From Serratia proteamaculans (lineage in GTDB: Bacteria > Pseudomonadota > Gammaproteobacteria > Enterobacterales > Enterobacteriaceae), in NCBI RefSeq assembly GCF_013337185.1, contig NZ_SWDE01000004.1, positions 423,720-487,719 of the forward strand: DNA of 64,000 bases, written 5' to 3'. A program made the translations under genes and the position numbers. The notes beneath the pieces were generated by a model. The model saw only the letters and a program-made list of their open reading frames with translations, did no database searches and was not told the DNA's origin. The first letter of the stretch is position 1; each line of letters begins with the position of its first letter. Below, one piece after another: positions 37,458 through 47,206 of the stretch.

Positions 37458-38612
37458 TTATTTCAGGCCGGCAGCATCGCGCAGCAGGGCTGCTTTGTCG
37501 GTTGCTTCCCAAGGGAAGTGCTCACGACCGAAGTGGCCATAGGCAGCAGTTTCGCGGTAGATCGGCTGCAGCAGATCCATCATCTGGATCAGGCCGTATG
37601 GGCGCAGATCGAAGAACTCGCGCACCAGCAGAGTCAATTGCTCGGTGGGGATCTTCTCGGTACCGAAGGTTTCCACCATGATGGAGGTCGGTTCTGCTAC
37701 GCCGATAGCGTAGGAAACCTGGATCTCACAGCGGTCAGCCAGGCCGGCAGCAACGATGTTTTTTGCTACGTAGCGCGCAGCGTAGGCTGCTGAACGGTCA
37801 ACCTTGGACGGATCCTTACCGGAGAATGCACCGCCGCCGTGACGAGCCATGCCGCCGTAGGTATCAACGATGATTTTACGCCCGGTCAGACCGCAGTCAC
37901 CCATTGGGCCACCGATAACGAAACGGCCGGTTGGGTTGATGTGGTATTTGGTGGCGGCGCTCAACCATTCGGTAGGCAGAACCGGTTTGATGATCTCTTC
38001 CATCACTGCTTCTTGCAGGTCTTTCAGAGAAATATCTTCGGAATGTTGAGTGGACAGCACTACCGCGTCGATACCAACGATTTTACCGTCGTCGTACTGG
38101 AAGGTGACCTGGCTTTTTGCATCCGGACGCAACCACGGCAGAGTGCCGTTCTTGCGCACTTCGGCCTGGCGCTGCACCAGACGGTGTGCGTAGGTCACCG
38201 GTGCAGGCATCAGCACTTCGGTTTCGTTGGTGGCATAGCCAAACATCAGGCCCTGATCGCCGGCACCCTGTTCCAGCGGATCGGTACGGTCAACGCCCTG
38301 ATTGATATCCGGGGATTGCTTACCGATGGCGCTCAGTACGGCACAAGAGTTGGCGTCGAAACCCATATCCGAATGAACATAACCAATTTCACGCACGGTT
38401 TTACGGGTGATCTCTTCGATATCTACCCAGGCGCTGGTGGTGATTTCACCGCCGACCAGCACCATGCCGGTTTTCACGTAGGTTTCGCAGGCTACGCGTG
38501 CTTTAGGATCCTGTTCCAGGATGGCGTCGAGAACGGCATCGGAAATCTGGTCGGCGATTTTGTCAGGATGTCCTTCAGAGACGGATTCAGACGTGAAAAG
38601 GTGTTTAGCCAT
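37458..38612 (-). CDS. metK: S-adenosylmethionine synthase
   Basis: Makes SAM from methionine and ATP; SAM feeds speD in this same window. 384 residues with the MAT signatures [12 protein letters not shown] and [37 protein letters not shown] start. Divergent from speA with MetJ-like boxes in the gap. In E. coli metK lies next to speA too, but fhuB is not adjacent, so this gene marks the far side of a rearrangement. Confidence 0.97.
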   Translation of the reverse strand: MAKHLFTSESVSEGHPDKIADQISDAVLDAILEQDPKARVACETYVKTGMVLVGGEITTSAWVDIEEITRKTVREIGYVHSDMGFDANSCAVLSAIGKQSPDINQGVDRTDPLEQGAGDQGLMFGYATNETEVLMPAPVTYAHRLVQRQAEVRKNGTLPWLRPDAKSQVTFQYDDGKIVGIDAVVLSTQHSEDISLKDLQEAVMEEIIKPVLPTEWLSAATKYHINPTGRFVIGGPMGDCGLTGRKIIVDTYGGMARHGGGAFSGKDPSKVDRSAAYAARYVAKNIVAAGLADRCEIQVSYAIGVAEPTSIMVETFGTEKIPTEQLTLLVREFFDLRPYGLIQMMDLLQPIYRETAAYGHFGREHFPWEATDKAALLRDAAGLK

Positions 38613-38765
38613 TGTGTTCGTTACCTTGCATAAGACGGGTTAGAAATTACTGCACAGCGCTGGAGATCCGGCATCAAAGCGAAGGGTCTTCCGCTGACGG
38701 CGCGAGATACATCCTGCAACGCCCCTCAGGCAAAGCCGTTAAGCAGTTTCTTCGTTAATCAGTAT

Positions 38766-38789
38766 AGATGGATTAACATCTGGACGTCT
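38766..38789 (-). promoter_or_regulatory. MetJ boxes upstream of metK
   Basis: Three tandem 8-bp units AGATGGAT-TAACATCT-GGACGTCT resembling AGACGTCT met boxes, the last being 7/8. They lie about 155 bp before the metK start on the coding side. SAM-dependent MetJ repression is inferred. Confidence 0.65.
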
Positions 38790-38903
38790 ATTTTAGGTCA
38801 GGCCTTGGCCGGATTGCCAGTATTTTTTTGCCATTTCGCTCTTTTGCGCAAAGCCGGCGACGCCATTTTCATCGCTTGAAACAGTTTCCGGCAAATTTTC
38901 ATT

Positions 38904-38932
38904 TTGCATTTTCCCCGTGTTATCGGTATAAA
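38904..38932 (+). promoter_or_regulatory. Strong sigma70-like promoter for the yqgB-speA transcript
   Basis: TTGCAT-17 bp-TATAAA. Transcription would start near 38940, leaving a leader of about 570 nt before speA. An imperfect ORF-containing, structured leader follows. Confidence 0.65.
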
Positions 38933-39129
38933 CTGCGCGCGCGGCTCATTTGGTGCACAGTGCGGGACAAGAAGTTGTAAACTTCTGTGAATCCCCATTG
39001 GGTAGCCCGATTTTCAGCCGCAGACGCTGACTGTTGGCGTCGCCGCTTCATAGAACGGTCACGTTCTTACACTATTAATAGAGGCTCGGTCGTTCATTGT
39101 GGGCGGCGTGCGTGGAGGTGGTTGGATTA

Positions 39130-39273
39130 ATGATCCGTTGTCTACCGGTTGTTGGTTCTCAGCAACAGTGCCGTTCTGGCGCACATTCTTTTGCTATCTC
39201 CCGTCTAGTCTCTACACCACCTTTCAGGTGTGATAAACACCTGGGCGCTACTCAGGATCCTCGGGCCGGTTAA
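39130..39273 (+). CDS. Candidate leader ORF upstream of yqgB-speA
   Basis: A 47-codon ORF starting MIRCLPVVGSQQQCRSGAH, with GGAGGT ten bases before the ATG. Not recognised as a known family. It contains five Arg and four Cys/Lys-type residues scattered along its length and ends before a gap of 98 bp to yqgB. A CAGGTG/CACCTG hairpin (39225-39243) lies inside it. It could be a regulatory leader peptide for arginine or polyamine control, or just an open frame in structured RNA. Confidence 0.4.
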   Translation: MIRCLPVVGSQQQCRSGAHSFAISRLVSTPPFRCDKHLGATQDPRAG

Positions 39274-39371
39274 CGGTCGTCTGAAGAACTGAACAAGGGT
39301 AGCCTGCAGCCTTCCTGTGGGATGTTTCTTGACCCGATTCACGAGGTTTGAACAGGGTGTCTTACAATTAT

Positions 39372-39515
39372 ATGAGTAATAAACCGATCGCTGACCGCGA
39401 ACGGCAGTTTTATTCGCTGCCGCAAGGGCGGTTTGTTGGGTTGTTCTCGCGGGTTGTAGCTGCGATAGTGGCTGACTGTATCGTCAGTACGGGATGTGAG
39501 GCGAGTAATGTCTGA
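39372..39515 (+). CDS. yqgB: YqgB-like small protein
   Basis: 47 residues, [19 protein letters not shown], then a hydrophobic stretch [19 protein letters not shown]. It aligns with E. coli YqgB (KKPVAQLERQ...GLLSQFQAAIVVNCF), which also precedes speA. Its last codons overlap the start of speA by 8 bp, so translational coupling is likely. Function unknown. The ribosome site is weak (CAGGGTG, about 15 bases upstream). Confidence 0.7.
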   Translation: MSNKPIADRERQFYSLPQGRFVGLFSRVVAAIVADCIVSTGCEASNV

Positions 39516-41484
39516 TGATCTATTGATTCACCGTCCGTCAGCAACGGGCGAATCTATATCTTTGCGCTCCATGCAGGAGGTTGCTATGAATGACCGTGAT
39601 GCCAGCAAGATGCTGCGCACTTATAACGTCGCCTACTGGGGCAACAATTATTATGACGTCAACGAACTGGGCCACATCAGCGTGTGTCCGGATCCGGACG
39701 TCCCGCAGGCACGTGTCGACCTGGCCGATTTGGTAAAACAACGCCAAAAAGATGGCCTGCGTTTACCGGCGCTGTTCTGTTTCCCGCAGATCCTGCAGCA
39801 TCGCCTGCGTTCGATCAATGCCGCGTTCAAACGCGCGCGTGAGTCGTTCGGCTATGAAGGCGGCTATTTCCTGGTTTACCCAATCAAAGTAAACCAACAT
39901 CGTCGCGTGATTGAATCGCTGGTCAACTCCGGTGAACCGCTGGGGCTGGAAGCCGGCTCCAAAGCCGAGCTGATGGCCGTGCTGGCACATGCCGGTATGA
40001 CCCGTTCGGTGATCGTCTGTAATGGTTATAAAGACCGTGAATACATCCGTCTGGCACTGATCGGCGAAAAACTGGGGCACAAGGTGTACCTGGTGATCGA
40101 GAAGATGTCCGAGATCAACATGGTGCTGGAAGAAGCCGAACGTCTGAACGTGGTACCGCGCCTGGGCGTGCGTGCGCGTCTGGCGTCACAAGGTTCCGGT
40201 AAATGGCAGTCGAGTGGCGGCGAAAAATCCAAGTTCGGTCTGGCAGCCATTCAGGTGCTGAAGCTGGTGGAAACCCTGCGCGAAGCGGGTCGTCTCGACA
40301 GCCTGCAACTGCTGCACTTCCACCTGGGTTCGCAACTGGCCAATATCCGCGATATCGCCACCGGCGTGCGTGAGTCTGCGCGTTTCTACGTTGAACTGCA
40401 CAAACTGGGCGTTAACATCCAGTGCTTCGACGTGGGCGGCGGTCTGGGCGTCGATTATGAAGGCACCCGTTCGCAGTCCGACTGCTCGGTGAACTACGGC
40501 CTGAACGAATACGCCAACAACGTGATCTGGGGTATCGGCGACGCCTGTAATGAACACGGTTTACCGCACCCGACGGTGATCACCGAATCCGGCCGTGCGG
40601 TTACCGCGCACCATACGGTACTGGTGTCCAACGTGATCGGCGTTGAGCGCAACGAATTCAGTGAGCCATTACCTCCGGCAGAAGACGCGCCACGCGCGTT
40701 GGAAAGCATGTGGGAAACCTGGCAGGAATTGAACGAGCCGGAAAACCGTCGCTCGCTGCGCGAATGGCTGCACGACAGCCAGATGGACCTGCATGACGTT
40801 CACACTCAGTACGCTCACGGCATGCTGGATTTGACCAAGCGCGCCTGGGCCGAGCAGCTGTACCTGAACATCTGCAACAAAATCCAGCAGCAGTTGGATC
40901 CAAGCAACCGCGCCCACCGTCCTATCATCGACGAACTGCAAGAGCGTATGGCGGACAAGTTCTACGTCAACTTCTCGCTGTTCCAGTCAATGCCGGACGC
41001 CTGGGGTATCGATCAGCTGTTCCCGGTGCTGCCGCTGGAAGGGTTGGACAAGCCGCCGGAAGGCCGCGCGGTACTGCTGGACATCACCTGTGATTCTGAC
41101 GGCACCATCGATCACTACATCGACGGTGACGGCGTGGCAACCACCATGCCAATGCCGCCGTACGATCCGGAAAACCCGCCGGCGCTGGGCTTCTTTATGG
41201 TCGGCGCCTATCAGGAAATTCTGGGCAACATGCACAACCTGTTCGGTGATACCGCCTCGGTTGACGTGTTTGTCTTCCCTGACGGCTCGGTAGAAAGCGA
41301 ACTGTCCGATGAAGGCGATACCGTTGCCGACATGCTGGAATACGTGCAGCTCGATCCTACCGCGCTGCTGGCCAAATTCCGCGATCAGGTGAAAGAAACC
41401 GATCTGGACAGCGAACTGCAGGCGCAGTTCCTGGAAGAGTTTGAGGCCGGTTTATACGGTTATACTTATTTAGAAGATGAGTAA
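39508..41484 (+). CDS. speA: Biosynthetic arginine decarboxylase
   Basis: PLP enzyme converting arginine to agmatine, the first step of the SpeA-SpeB route to putrescine. 658 residues from ATG 39508 ([15 protein letters not shown]); ATG 39496 lacks family support. PLP lysine lies in [13 protein letters not shown] (about 127). Phosphate-binding HFHLGSQ and [10 protein letters not shown], and the active-site Cys in DITCDSDG, are present. Ends [11 protein letters not shown] as in E. coli. The N-terminal ~30 residues differ from E. coli, as in other genera. Confidence 0.96.
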   Translation: MSDDLLIHRPSATGESISLRSMQEVAMNDRDASKMLRTYNVAYWGNNYYDVNELGHISVCPDPDVPQARVDLADLVKQRQKDGLRLPALFCFPQILQHRLRSINAAFKRARESFGYEGGYFLVYPIKVNQHRRVIESLVNSGEPLGLEAGSKAELMAVLAHAGMTRSVIVCNGYKDREYIRLALIGEKLGHKVYLVIEKMSEINMVLEEAERLNVVPRLGVRARLASQGSGKWQSSGGEKSKFGLAAIQVLKLVETLREAGRLDSLQLLHFHLGSQLANIRDIATGVRESARFYVELHKLGVNIQCFDVGGGLGVDYEGTRSQSDCSVNYGLNEYANNVIWGIGDACNEHGLPHPTVITESGRAVTAHHTVLVSNVIGVERNEFSEPLPPAEDAPRALESMWETWQELNEPENRRSLREWLHDSQMDLHDVHTQYAHGMLDLTKRAWAEQLYLNICNKIQQQLDPSNRAHRPIIDELQERMADKFYVNFSLFQSMPDAWGIDQLFPVLPLEGLDKPPEGRAVLLDITCDSDGTIDHYIDGDGVATTMPMPPYDPENPPALGFFMVGAYQEILGNMHNLFGDTASVDVFVFPDGSVESELSDEGDTVADMLEYVQLDPTALLAKFRDQVKETDLDSELQAQFLEEFEAGLYGYTYLEDE

Positions 41485-41493
41485 GTAGCCGTG

Positions 41494-41528
41494 AAAGGCC
41501 GGGCATCTCCCTGATGTCCGGCCTTTTT
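41494..41528 (+). terminator. Terminator of speA
   Basis: AAAGGCCGGGCATC/GATGTCCGGCCTTT stem with a short loop, running into TTTTTT. Confidence 0.9.
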
Positions 41529-41672
41529 TAATGGTATTTCCCCACAGTCCCCTTCGATATTTCTTTCCCCCCTATCAGTTATCACAAATTTGTTATCTCT
41601 CCGTGAGGATTCGGACAGGGATTTCTCTGTAGCTTGTCACTATCGGTTGGACCGGTTTGCGGGGTGACAATA

Positions 41673-42170
41673 ATGATTAACAGACGGCGGTTTATTCTGG
41701 CTGGCGGCGGCCTGTCCGCAGCGCTCGCATTAGGGTTATTGCCAAGAAAGGCGGCCCGTGCGGCGGCCTCCGGGCAATTTGAAGTCAACTACACTGATCA
41801 ACAGTGGCATCAGCGGCTGTCCGCCGCGCAATTTCATATTTTGCGTGAAGAAGGCACCGAAATACCCTATAGCAGCCCACTGAACGACGAACATCGCGAC
41901 GGGGTGTTTTCCTGCGCGGGGTGTGATTTACCGCTGTTTTCCTCTCATACCAAGTTTGACAGCCACACCGGCTGGCCAAGCTTTTACCAGCCGCTTGAAC
42001 AGGCCGTCGCACAGCGCCAGGACCGATCATTTGGCATGGTGCGGGATGAAGTCCACTGTCGGCGCTGCGGCGGACATTTGGGACACGTATTTGACGACGG
42101 CCCGCAGCCTACCGGATTGCGTTACTGCATGAATGGGGTGGCGCTGTTGTTTACGCCGCAAAAGGCATAA
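41673..42170 (+). CDS. msrB: Tat-exported methionine-R-sulfoxide reductase
   Basis: Reduces the R-epimer of methionine sulfoxide. 165 residues from ATG 41673, chosen because it opens a twin-arginine signal, MINRRRFILAGGGLSAALALG, so export to the periplasm is predicted. Zinc ligands CAGC and CRRC, and catalytic Cys in RYCMNG, plus GWPSF and HCRRCGGHLGHVF are all present. A cytosolic MsrB usually lacks this signal. First gene of msrB-dipZ-msrA, separated from dipZ by 13 bp. Confidence 0.88.
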   Translation: MINRRRFILAGGGLSAALALGLLPRKAARAAASGQFEVNYTDQQWHQRLSAAQFHILREEGTEIPYSSPLNDEHRDGVFSCAGCDLPLFSSHTKFDSHTGWPSFYQPLEQAVAQRQDRSFGMVRDEVHCRRCGGHLGHVFDDGPQPTGLRYCMNGVALLFTPQKA

Positions 42171-42183
42171 TGGGGAGAGCGAA

Positions 42184-43923
42184 ATGTTGATCCTGATACT
42201 GGCTTATCTCGGCGGCATTCTGACTATCGCCAGCCCCTGCATTCTGCCGGTGCTGCCGTTCATTTTTTCGCGCGCCGATCGTCCTTTTTTACGTTCCGGT
42301 TTACCCTTGCTGGCGGGCATGGCGCTGACTTTTGCGCTGTTTGCCACGCTGGCGGCCGTTGGCGGCGGCTGGGTGGTGGCCGCCAATCAATATGGCCGCT
42401 GGCTGGCGTTGGTGTTGATGGCGGTATTTGGCATCACCTTGCTGTTCCCGGCGGTTGCCGAACGCGTGATGCATCCGCTGGTCTCGGCCGGCAATCGCCT
42501 GTCGGACAAGATAGCGGCAGACCAGCAGCATCAGGTGGGGCCATCTCTGTTATTGGGGGTCGCCACCGGGCTGCTCTGGGCGCCGTGCGCCGGGCCGATC
42601 CTCGGTCTGGTGCTGACCGGTGCCGCGTTGCAGGGGGCGAATGTCGGTTCAACTTTCCTGTTATTAGCCTATGCCGCCGGGGCGGCGACCTCGCTGGCAT
42701 TGGCGCTGCTGATTGGCGGCAAGGTATTCAGCGCCATGAAACGTTCGCTGGGGGCTGGTGAATGGATCCGCCGGGTTTTGGGCGCTGCAATGCTGGTTGG
42801 GGTGGTGGCGATTGCATTGGGGTTGGATACCACAGTGCTGGCGCGCATTTCAGCCGCGTCTACCGGTGGCATTGAACAACGCTTGGTGCAGATGTTTACC
42901 CCTGCCGCCACGCCGGCAAAACTGCCGATGCAAACGGCGGTCGACACACAGCCAGTATTGGACGATCTGGGCGAGATGCCGGCGCTGTCAGGGGCCGTGC
43001 AGTGGTTAAATTCCCCGCCGCTGACCGCTGAGTCCCTGCGTGGCAAGGTGGTGCTGGTGGATTTCTGGACTTACTCCTGCATTAACTGCCTGCGTACTTT
43101 GCCTTATGTGAAGGCATGGGCAGAGAAATATCGCGACCAGGGGTTGGTGGTGATTGGCGTGCATGCGCCGGAGTTTGCCTTCGAGAGAGACATTGGCAAC
43201 GTCACCAAAGAGGCGAAAAAACTGGGTATCGACTACCCGATCGCTATCGATAACAACTACAGCATCTGGCGTGCGTTCAACAATCAATATTGGCCTGCCC
43301 ACTACTTTATTGATGCCAGCGGGCATATCCGTTACCAGCATTTTGGCGAAGGTGATTATGCGCAGTCTGAGCGGGTGATCCAGGAATTGCTGCGTCAGGC
43401 TGGTGCCAAAAATATCAGCACCGCCGTTAGCCAGGTTGCCGGGCAGGGGGTTGAACAGGCGGCGGGTAATCAGGCTGGTATTTCGCCGGAAACTTATTTG
43501 GGTTATGCGCGGGCGGAAAACTTTGCCTCTGGCAAGGCCGAGCAAGACATGGTTGCCCGCTATGGCGTACCGGAAAATTTACCGCTCAATGATTGGGGCC
43601 TTGCAGGAAACTGGACCGTGGGTGGTGAAAACGTGACGCTGAATGCCCCTAACGGGCGCATCGTCTATCGATTCCATGCCCGGGATTTGCATTTGGTGCT
43701 CGGCCCGGTAAGCGGGGGTAAGCCGGTGGCTTTCAAAGTGACGTTGGATGGTAAAGCGCCCGGTGAAATGCATGGCGCCGATATCGCACCTGATGGGCGC
43801 GGCGTGGTCACCGATCAGCGGCTTTACCAATTGATCCGACAAACCGACGGTGCGGGGGAACACACCTTCAGCATCGAATTCGAACAGGCAGGCGTCGCGG
43901 CCTATGCCTTCACTTTCGGCTAA
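42184..43923 (+). CDS. dipZ: DipZ/CcdA-type thiol-disulfide transporter fused to a thioredoxin domain
   Basis: 579 residues in three parts: six to eight membrane helices of the CcdA/DsbD type with the redox Cys pair in ASPCILPVLPF (about 18) and LWAPCAGPILG (about 135); a TlpA-like thioredoxin fold with CINC (about 299-302) in DFWTYSCINCLRTLPY; and a C-terminal beta-rich domain of the DipZ type (about 450-579). Predicted to carry electrons from cytosolic thioredoxin across the inner membrane. Placement between exported MsrB and MsrA suggests it reduces them. Family name well supported, partner role inferred. Confidence 0.85.
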   Translation: MLILILAYLGGILTIASPCILPVLPFIFSRADRPFLRSGLPLLAGMALTFALFATLAAVGGGWVVAANQYGRWLALVLMAVFGITLLFPAVAERVMHPLVSAGNRLSDKIAADQQHQVGPSLLLGVATGLLWAPCAGPILGLVLTGAALQGANVGSTFLLLAYAAGAATSLALALLIGGKVFSAMKRSLGAGEWIRRVLGAAMLVGVVAIALGLDTTVLARISAASTGGIEQRLVQMFTPAATPAKLPMQTAVDTQPVLDDLGEMPALSGAVQWLNSPPLTAESLRGKVVLVDFWTYSCINCLRTLPYVKAWAEKYRDQGLVVIGVHAPEFAFERDIGNVTKEAKKLGIDYPIAIDNNYSIWRAFNNQYWPAHYFIDASGHIRYQHFGEGDYAQSERVIQELLRQAGAKNISTAVSQVAGQGVEQAAGNQAGISPETYLGYARAENFASGKAEQDMVARYGVPENLPLNDWGLAGNWTVGGENVTLNAPNGRIVYRFHARDLHLVLGPVSGGKPVAFKVTLDGKAPGEMHGADIAPDGRGVVTDQRLYQLIRQTDGAGEHTFSIEFEQAGVAAYAFTFG

Positions 43924-43936
43924 TCCAGTGGTGAAT

Positions 43937-44665
43937 ATGATGAAACGTTCAAACAAGCCCGGTACGTGGTTGCGATCTTCTGCCATCATTGGCGTGATGG
44001 CGTTGGCTGGCGCAGTGTTCTGGCAGGGGAACGCCTGGTCATTTGGCGGAGCGGAAACGGCGGTGGCGATCCCGGCCCCTGCGGTTGATGAGCCGGCAGG
44101 AACCTCGCACAGTGAGACGGCTATTTTTGCCGGCGGCTGTTTCTGGGGTGTGCAGGGCGTCTTTCAGCATGTGAAGGGCGTCACCGACGCCGTCTCCGGT
44201 TATACCGGGGGAACCGCGCAAACTGCCGATTATCAGCAGGTCAGCGGCGGCGATACCGGCCATGCGGAGTCGGTGAAAGTGACCTTTGACCCGACACAGG
44301 TTTCTTACGGTGACTTGCTGCAGATCTTTTTCTCGGTGGCGCATAATCCCACCGAGCTTAATCGACAAGGCCCGGACAGTGGCACCCAGTATCGTTCGGC
44401 GATTTTCCCGCAGAGTGATTCACAACAACGGATTGCCAACGCTTATATCGCCCAGTTACAGGCCAGCCACAGTTATGAGCAGCCGCTGGTGACCCGCGTC
44501 GAGAGCAATGGGCATTTTTATCCGGCAGAGAGTTACCATCAGAATTATCTAACCGCACATCCTGACTCCATGTACATCATGATTAACGACCAGCCGAAAA
44601 TAAAACAGCTGGAGCATTTATTCCCAACGCGTTATAGCCAGCAGCCCGTATTGGTGAAACAGTAG
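43937..44665 (+). CDS. msrA: Membrane-anchored or exported methionine-S-sulfoxide reductase
   Basis: 242 residues with a hydrophobic N-terminal segment (SSAIIGVMALAGAVFWQGNAW, about residues 14-34) acting as signal anchor or signal peptide, then a linker rich in Ala/Pro and the MsrA domain with catalytic GGCFWGVQGVF, DTGHAESVKV, RQGPDSGTQYRSAI and YHQNYL. ATG 43937 and 43940 are adjacent; either may start. E. coli MsrA is cytosolic, so this looks like a second, envelope version. Converges with the small gene at 44679. Confidence 0.87.
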   Translation: MMKRSNKPGTWLRSSAIIGVMALAGAVFWQGNAWSFGGAETAVAIPAPAVDEPAGTSHSETAIFAGGCFWGVQGVFQHVKGVTDAVSGYTGGTAQTADYQQVSGGDTGHAESVKVTFDPTQVSYGDLLQIFFSVAHNPTELNRQGPDSGTQYRSAIFPQSDSQQRIANAYIAQLQASHSYEQPLVTRVESNGHFYPAESYHQNYLTAHPDSMYIMINDQPKIKQLEHLFPTRYSQQPVLVKQ

Positions 44666-44678
44666 CGTAGCAACGTAA

Positions 44679-44894
44679 TTATTTTTCGAAGCGTTGGTAA
44701 AGGTAATCCACCAGGAGCATAGACGCAGGGACATAGATGAGAATAATTTCCAGGGCAATATCATTGATTGAATCAATCTGAGAACACAGGTAACCCAATG
44801 GGAAACTTAACAAAAAGGTTATGGCCTGCAGTGAAAAATAAATTTTCTGGTGTTTGATAATCCGTTTATGGCGCTTTGGCATGATTGTTAACAT
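44679..44894 (-). CDS. Small two-helix membrane protein, unknown
   Basis: 71 residues (or 67 from the internal ATG at 44882): a basic start (MPKRHKRIIKHQK), a hydrophobic segment LQAITFLLSFPLGYLCS, an acidic linker (QIDSINDIALE), a second helix IILIYVPASMLLVDYLY and a charged tail RFEK. Not recognised. The shape and size resemble microcin immunity proteins or small stress membrane proteins. It lies next to an AT-rich gap, unlike its GC-rich neighbours, so transfer is possible. No partner toxin gene was found beside it. Confidence 0.55.
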   Translation of the reverse strand: MLTIMPKRHKRIIKHQKIYFSLQAITFLLSFPLGYLCSQIDSINDIALEIILIYVPASMLLVDYLYQRFEK

Positions 44895-45080
44895 TGTATT
44901 TGTTAGCCTGTTTTTTAGCTGGACATATAAGGTTTAATCGTTAGCGGAAGTATTTTATTATTCTTTTTTAGGGTTTTTTAATTTAATAAATACCTGTTTC
45001 TTAAATAGGGTGTTAACAAACTTATATAATTTATATGTCAGGTTAAGGGACCAAAATCACAAAATTTAATCACGGCAAGC
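44895..45080. other. AT-rich gap upstream of the small membrane protein gene
   Basis: Markedly AT-rich stretch (many TTTTTA/AATTTA runs) in a 58% GC region, with no ORF above a few codons. It probably holds the minus-strand promoter of the small gene and may be acquired or H-NS-bound DNA. Confidence 0.45.
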
Positions 45081-45113
45081 GGCCGCGTTCACATAACGGA
45101 AGGATGCAGGGTC

Positions 45114-45266
45114 TATACTGGGTGACGACGAGCTGCCGGGATGATGATGCGCGCTCTTGAAGCGCGAACGAAATGCGGCGATAATCTGCTGCATCAGCAG
45201 TACTGAAACAGATTTCGAATGGATCCCTTTCTCGTCGGGCTAACGACGCGGGAGGGATTTTTTTTT
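45114..45266 (+). ncRNA. Structured candidate small RNA or speB leader
   Basis: A TATACT -10-like box (45114-45119) is followed by a hairpin CGCGCT-CTTGA-AGCGCG (45150-45166), a CTGCTG/CAGCAG stem that can also pair AATCTG/CAGATT (45183-45214), and a terminator with ATCCCT/AGGGAT and inner CGTCG/CGACG stems (45223-45258) plus nine T. It ends 55 bp before speB. It may be an independent sRNA or an attenuator. A good -35 was not found at 17 bp. No match to a known RNA was recognised. Confidence 0.6.
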
Positions 45267-45321
45267 GCCAGCGCCTGTGTGATTTTTCAACAGGCGAAAC
45301 GTTGAAATATGAGGGTTTACT

Positions 45322-46242
45322 ATGAGTACCTTAGGCCACCAGCCCGATAATTCTTTAGTGTCCAACGCCTTTGGTTTCCTGCGCTTTCCGCTGAACTTTA
45401 TGCCTTACGACAGCGATGCAGAGTGGGTCATCACCGGCATTCCATTTGATATGGCAACCTCCGGCCGTGCCGGTGGCCGTCATGGCCCTGCGGCGATCCG
45501 TCAGGTTTCTACCAACCTGGCCTGGGAAGGCAACCGCTGGCCGTGGAACTTTGACTTGCGCGATCGTCTGAACGTGGTCGACTGCGGTGATATTGTGTTC
45601 AACTTTGGCGACGCTCAGAGCATGAGCGACAACCTGCAGGCGCACGCGGAAAAACTGCTGGCGGCCGGCAAGCGCATGCTCTCATTCGGCGGTGACCACT
45701 TTGTTACCTTGCCGCTGCTGCGCGCACACGCCAAACATTTCGGCAAAATGGCGCTGGTGCACTTCGATGCCCATACCGACACCTACGCTAACGGCAGCCA
45801 ATATGACCACGGCACCATGTTCTTCCATGCGCCGAACGAAGGCCTGATCGATCCAAAACATTCGGTGCAGATCGGCATTCGTACCGAATACGATCACGAC
45901 AACGGCTTTACCGTATTGGACGCTGCGCAGGTTAACGATCGCAGCGCGGACGACCTGTTGGCTCAGATCAAACAGATCGTCGGCGATATGCCGGTATACC
46001 TGACCTTCGATATCGACTGTCTGGATCCGGCGTTCGCACCGGGCACCGGCACGCCGGTGATCGGCGGCCTGACCTCCGATCGTGCGCTGAAACTGGTACG
46101 CGGCATGCAGTCACTGAACATTGTGGGTATGGACGTGGTGGAAGTGGCACCGGCCTACGATCAGTCCGAGATCACCGCGCTGGCCGCGGCGACCCTGGGC
46201 CTGGAAATGCTGTATCTGCAGGCTGCCAAGAAGCAATCTTAA
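45322..46242 (+). CDS. speB: Agmatinase
   Basis: Hydrolyses agmatine to putrescine and urea, completing the route begun by SpeA. 306 residues, with the ureohydrolase manganese motifs [11 protein letters not shown] (His), HFDAHTDTY and [15 protein letters not shown]. Near-identical to E. coli SpeB. In E. coli speA and speB are close; here an msr operon and a candidate RNA intervene. Ribosome site is weak (GAGGG). Confidence 0.96.
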   Translation: MSTLGHQPDNSLVSNAFGFLRFPLNFMPYDSDAEWVITGIPFDMATSGRAGGRHGPAAIRQVSTNLAWEGNRWPWNFDLRDRLNVVDCGDIVFNFGDAQSMSDNLQAHAEKLLAAGKRMLSFGGDHFVTLPLLRAHAKHFGKMALVHFDAHTDTYANGSQYDHGTMFFHAPNEGLIDPKHSVQIGIRTEYDHDNGFTVLDAAQVNDRSADDLLAQIKQIVGDMPVYLTFDIDCLDPAFAPGTGTPVIGGLTSDRALKLVRGMQSLNIVGMDVVEVAPAYDQSEITALAAATLGLEMLYLQAAKKQS

Positions 46243-46257
46243 ACAGTAACAGCTTAA

Positions 46258-46282
46258 ACTCTGGCCTTTCAGAGGCCAGAGT
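46258..46282 (+). terminator. Hairpin between speB and rluF
   Basis: ACTCTGGCCT/AGGCCAGAGT perfect 10-bp stem with a 5-base loop. No T run follows, so it could end speB weakly while leaving rluF partly read through. Confidence 0.5.
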
Positions 46283-46295
46283 CCATGGAGATAGC

Positions 46296-47156
46296 ATGCT
46301 GACCAAGCCTTCAACACGTCTCAACAAATATATAAGCGAGAGCGGTATCTGCTCGCGCCGCGATGCCGATCGTTACATCGAACAAGGCAATGTTTTTATC
46401 AATGGCAAGCGCGTGACGCTTGGCGATCAGGTGTTCCCAGGCGACGTCGTCAAGGTCAACGGTCAGCTGATTGAACCGCGTAACGAAGACAATCTGATCT
46501 TTATTGCGTTGAACAAGCCAGTCGGTATTGTCAGCACTACGGAAGAAGGCGAGAAAGACAATATTGTCGATTTCGTGAATCACAGTACCCGCATCTTCCC
46601 GATCGGGCGACTGGATAAAGATTCACAGGGCCTGATCTTCCTCACCAACCACGGCGATCTGGTGAACAAGATCCTGCGGGCGGGCAACGATCACGAGAAA
46701 GAATATTTGGTCACGGTCAACAAACCGGTAACCGACGACTTCATTCGTGGCCTGGGGGCCGGCGTGCCGATGCTGGGTACGGTGACCAAAAAGTGCAAGG
46801 TGAAGAAAGAAGCGCCCTTTGTGTTTCGCATCGTGCTGGTGCAGGGGCTTAACCGCCAGATCCGCCGCATGTGTGAGCATTTCGGCTATGAGGTCACCAA
46901 GCTGGAGCGTACTCGCATTATGAATGTGAGCATGGCCGGGTTGCCACCGGGTGAATGGCGTGACTTAACCGACGATGAACTGGTCGAGTTGTTTAAATCG
47001 ATCGAGGGTTCTTCCTCGGAAGCCAAGCCGGCGAAAAAAGCCAAACCGGCGGTGAAAAAGCCCGCCAGTGCGCCGAAAAGCGCCGAAAAGCCAGCCGGAG
47101 GTGCTCCTGCTCGTAAGCGCTTCGCTCAGCCTGGCCGTAAAAAGAAAGGGCGTTAA
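46296..47156 (+). CDS. rluF: 23S rRNA pseudouridine(2604) synthase RluF
   Basis: Modifies U2604 of 23S rRNA and, in E. coli, also tRNA-Tyr U35. 286 residues: S4 RNA-binding domain ([24 protein letters not shown], about 8-31), catalytic Asp in GRLDKDSQG (about 107), and a Lys/Ala/Pro-rich basic tail (about 240-286). The tail varies in length within the family. In E. coli the gene is elsewhere. Confidence 0.93.
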   Translation: MLTKPSTRLNKYISESGICSRRDADRYIEQGNVFINGKRVTLGDQVFPGDVVKVNGQLIEPRNEDNLIFIALNKPVGIVSTTEEGEKDNIVDFVNHSTRIFPIGRLDKDSQGLIFLTNHGDLVNKILRAGNDHEKEYLVTVNKPVTDDFIRGLGAGVPMLGTVTKKCKVKKEAPFVFRIVLVQGLNRQIRRMCEHFGYEVTKLERTRIMNVSMAGLPPGEWRDLTDDELVELFKSIEGSSSEAKPAKKAKPAVKKPASAPKSAEKPAGGAPARKRFAQPGRKKKGR

Positions 47157-47177
47157 GCCGCAGTAACATGAATATGA

Positions 47178-47206
47178 GTCGGGGCGCGTTATCTGCCCCG
47201 ACCCTT
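47178..47206 (+). terminator. Terminator of rluF
   Basis: GTCGGGGC/GCCCCGAC stem, nine-base loop, followed by CCTTTT, in the convergent gap with the MFS gene. Confidence 0.7.

Noticed and set aside
38613..38765. SAM riboswitch upstream of metK
   Set aside because: No SAM-I/SAM-II pattern seen; MetJ boxes give a simpler explanation and match enterobacterial control.
38798..38998. 66-codon minus-strand frame between metK and speA
   Set aside because: Overlaps the speA promoter; no ribosome site or family features.
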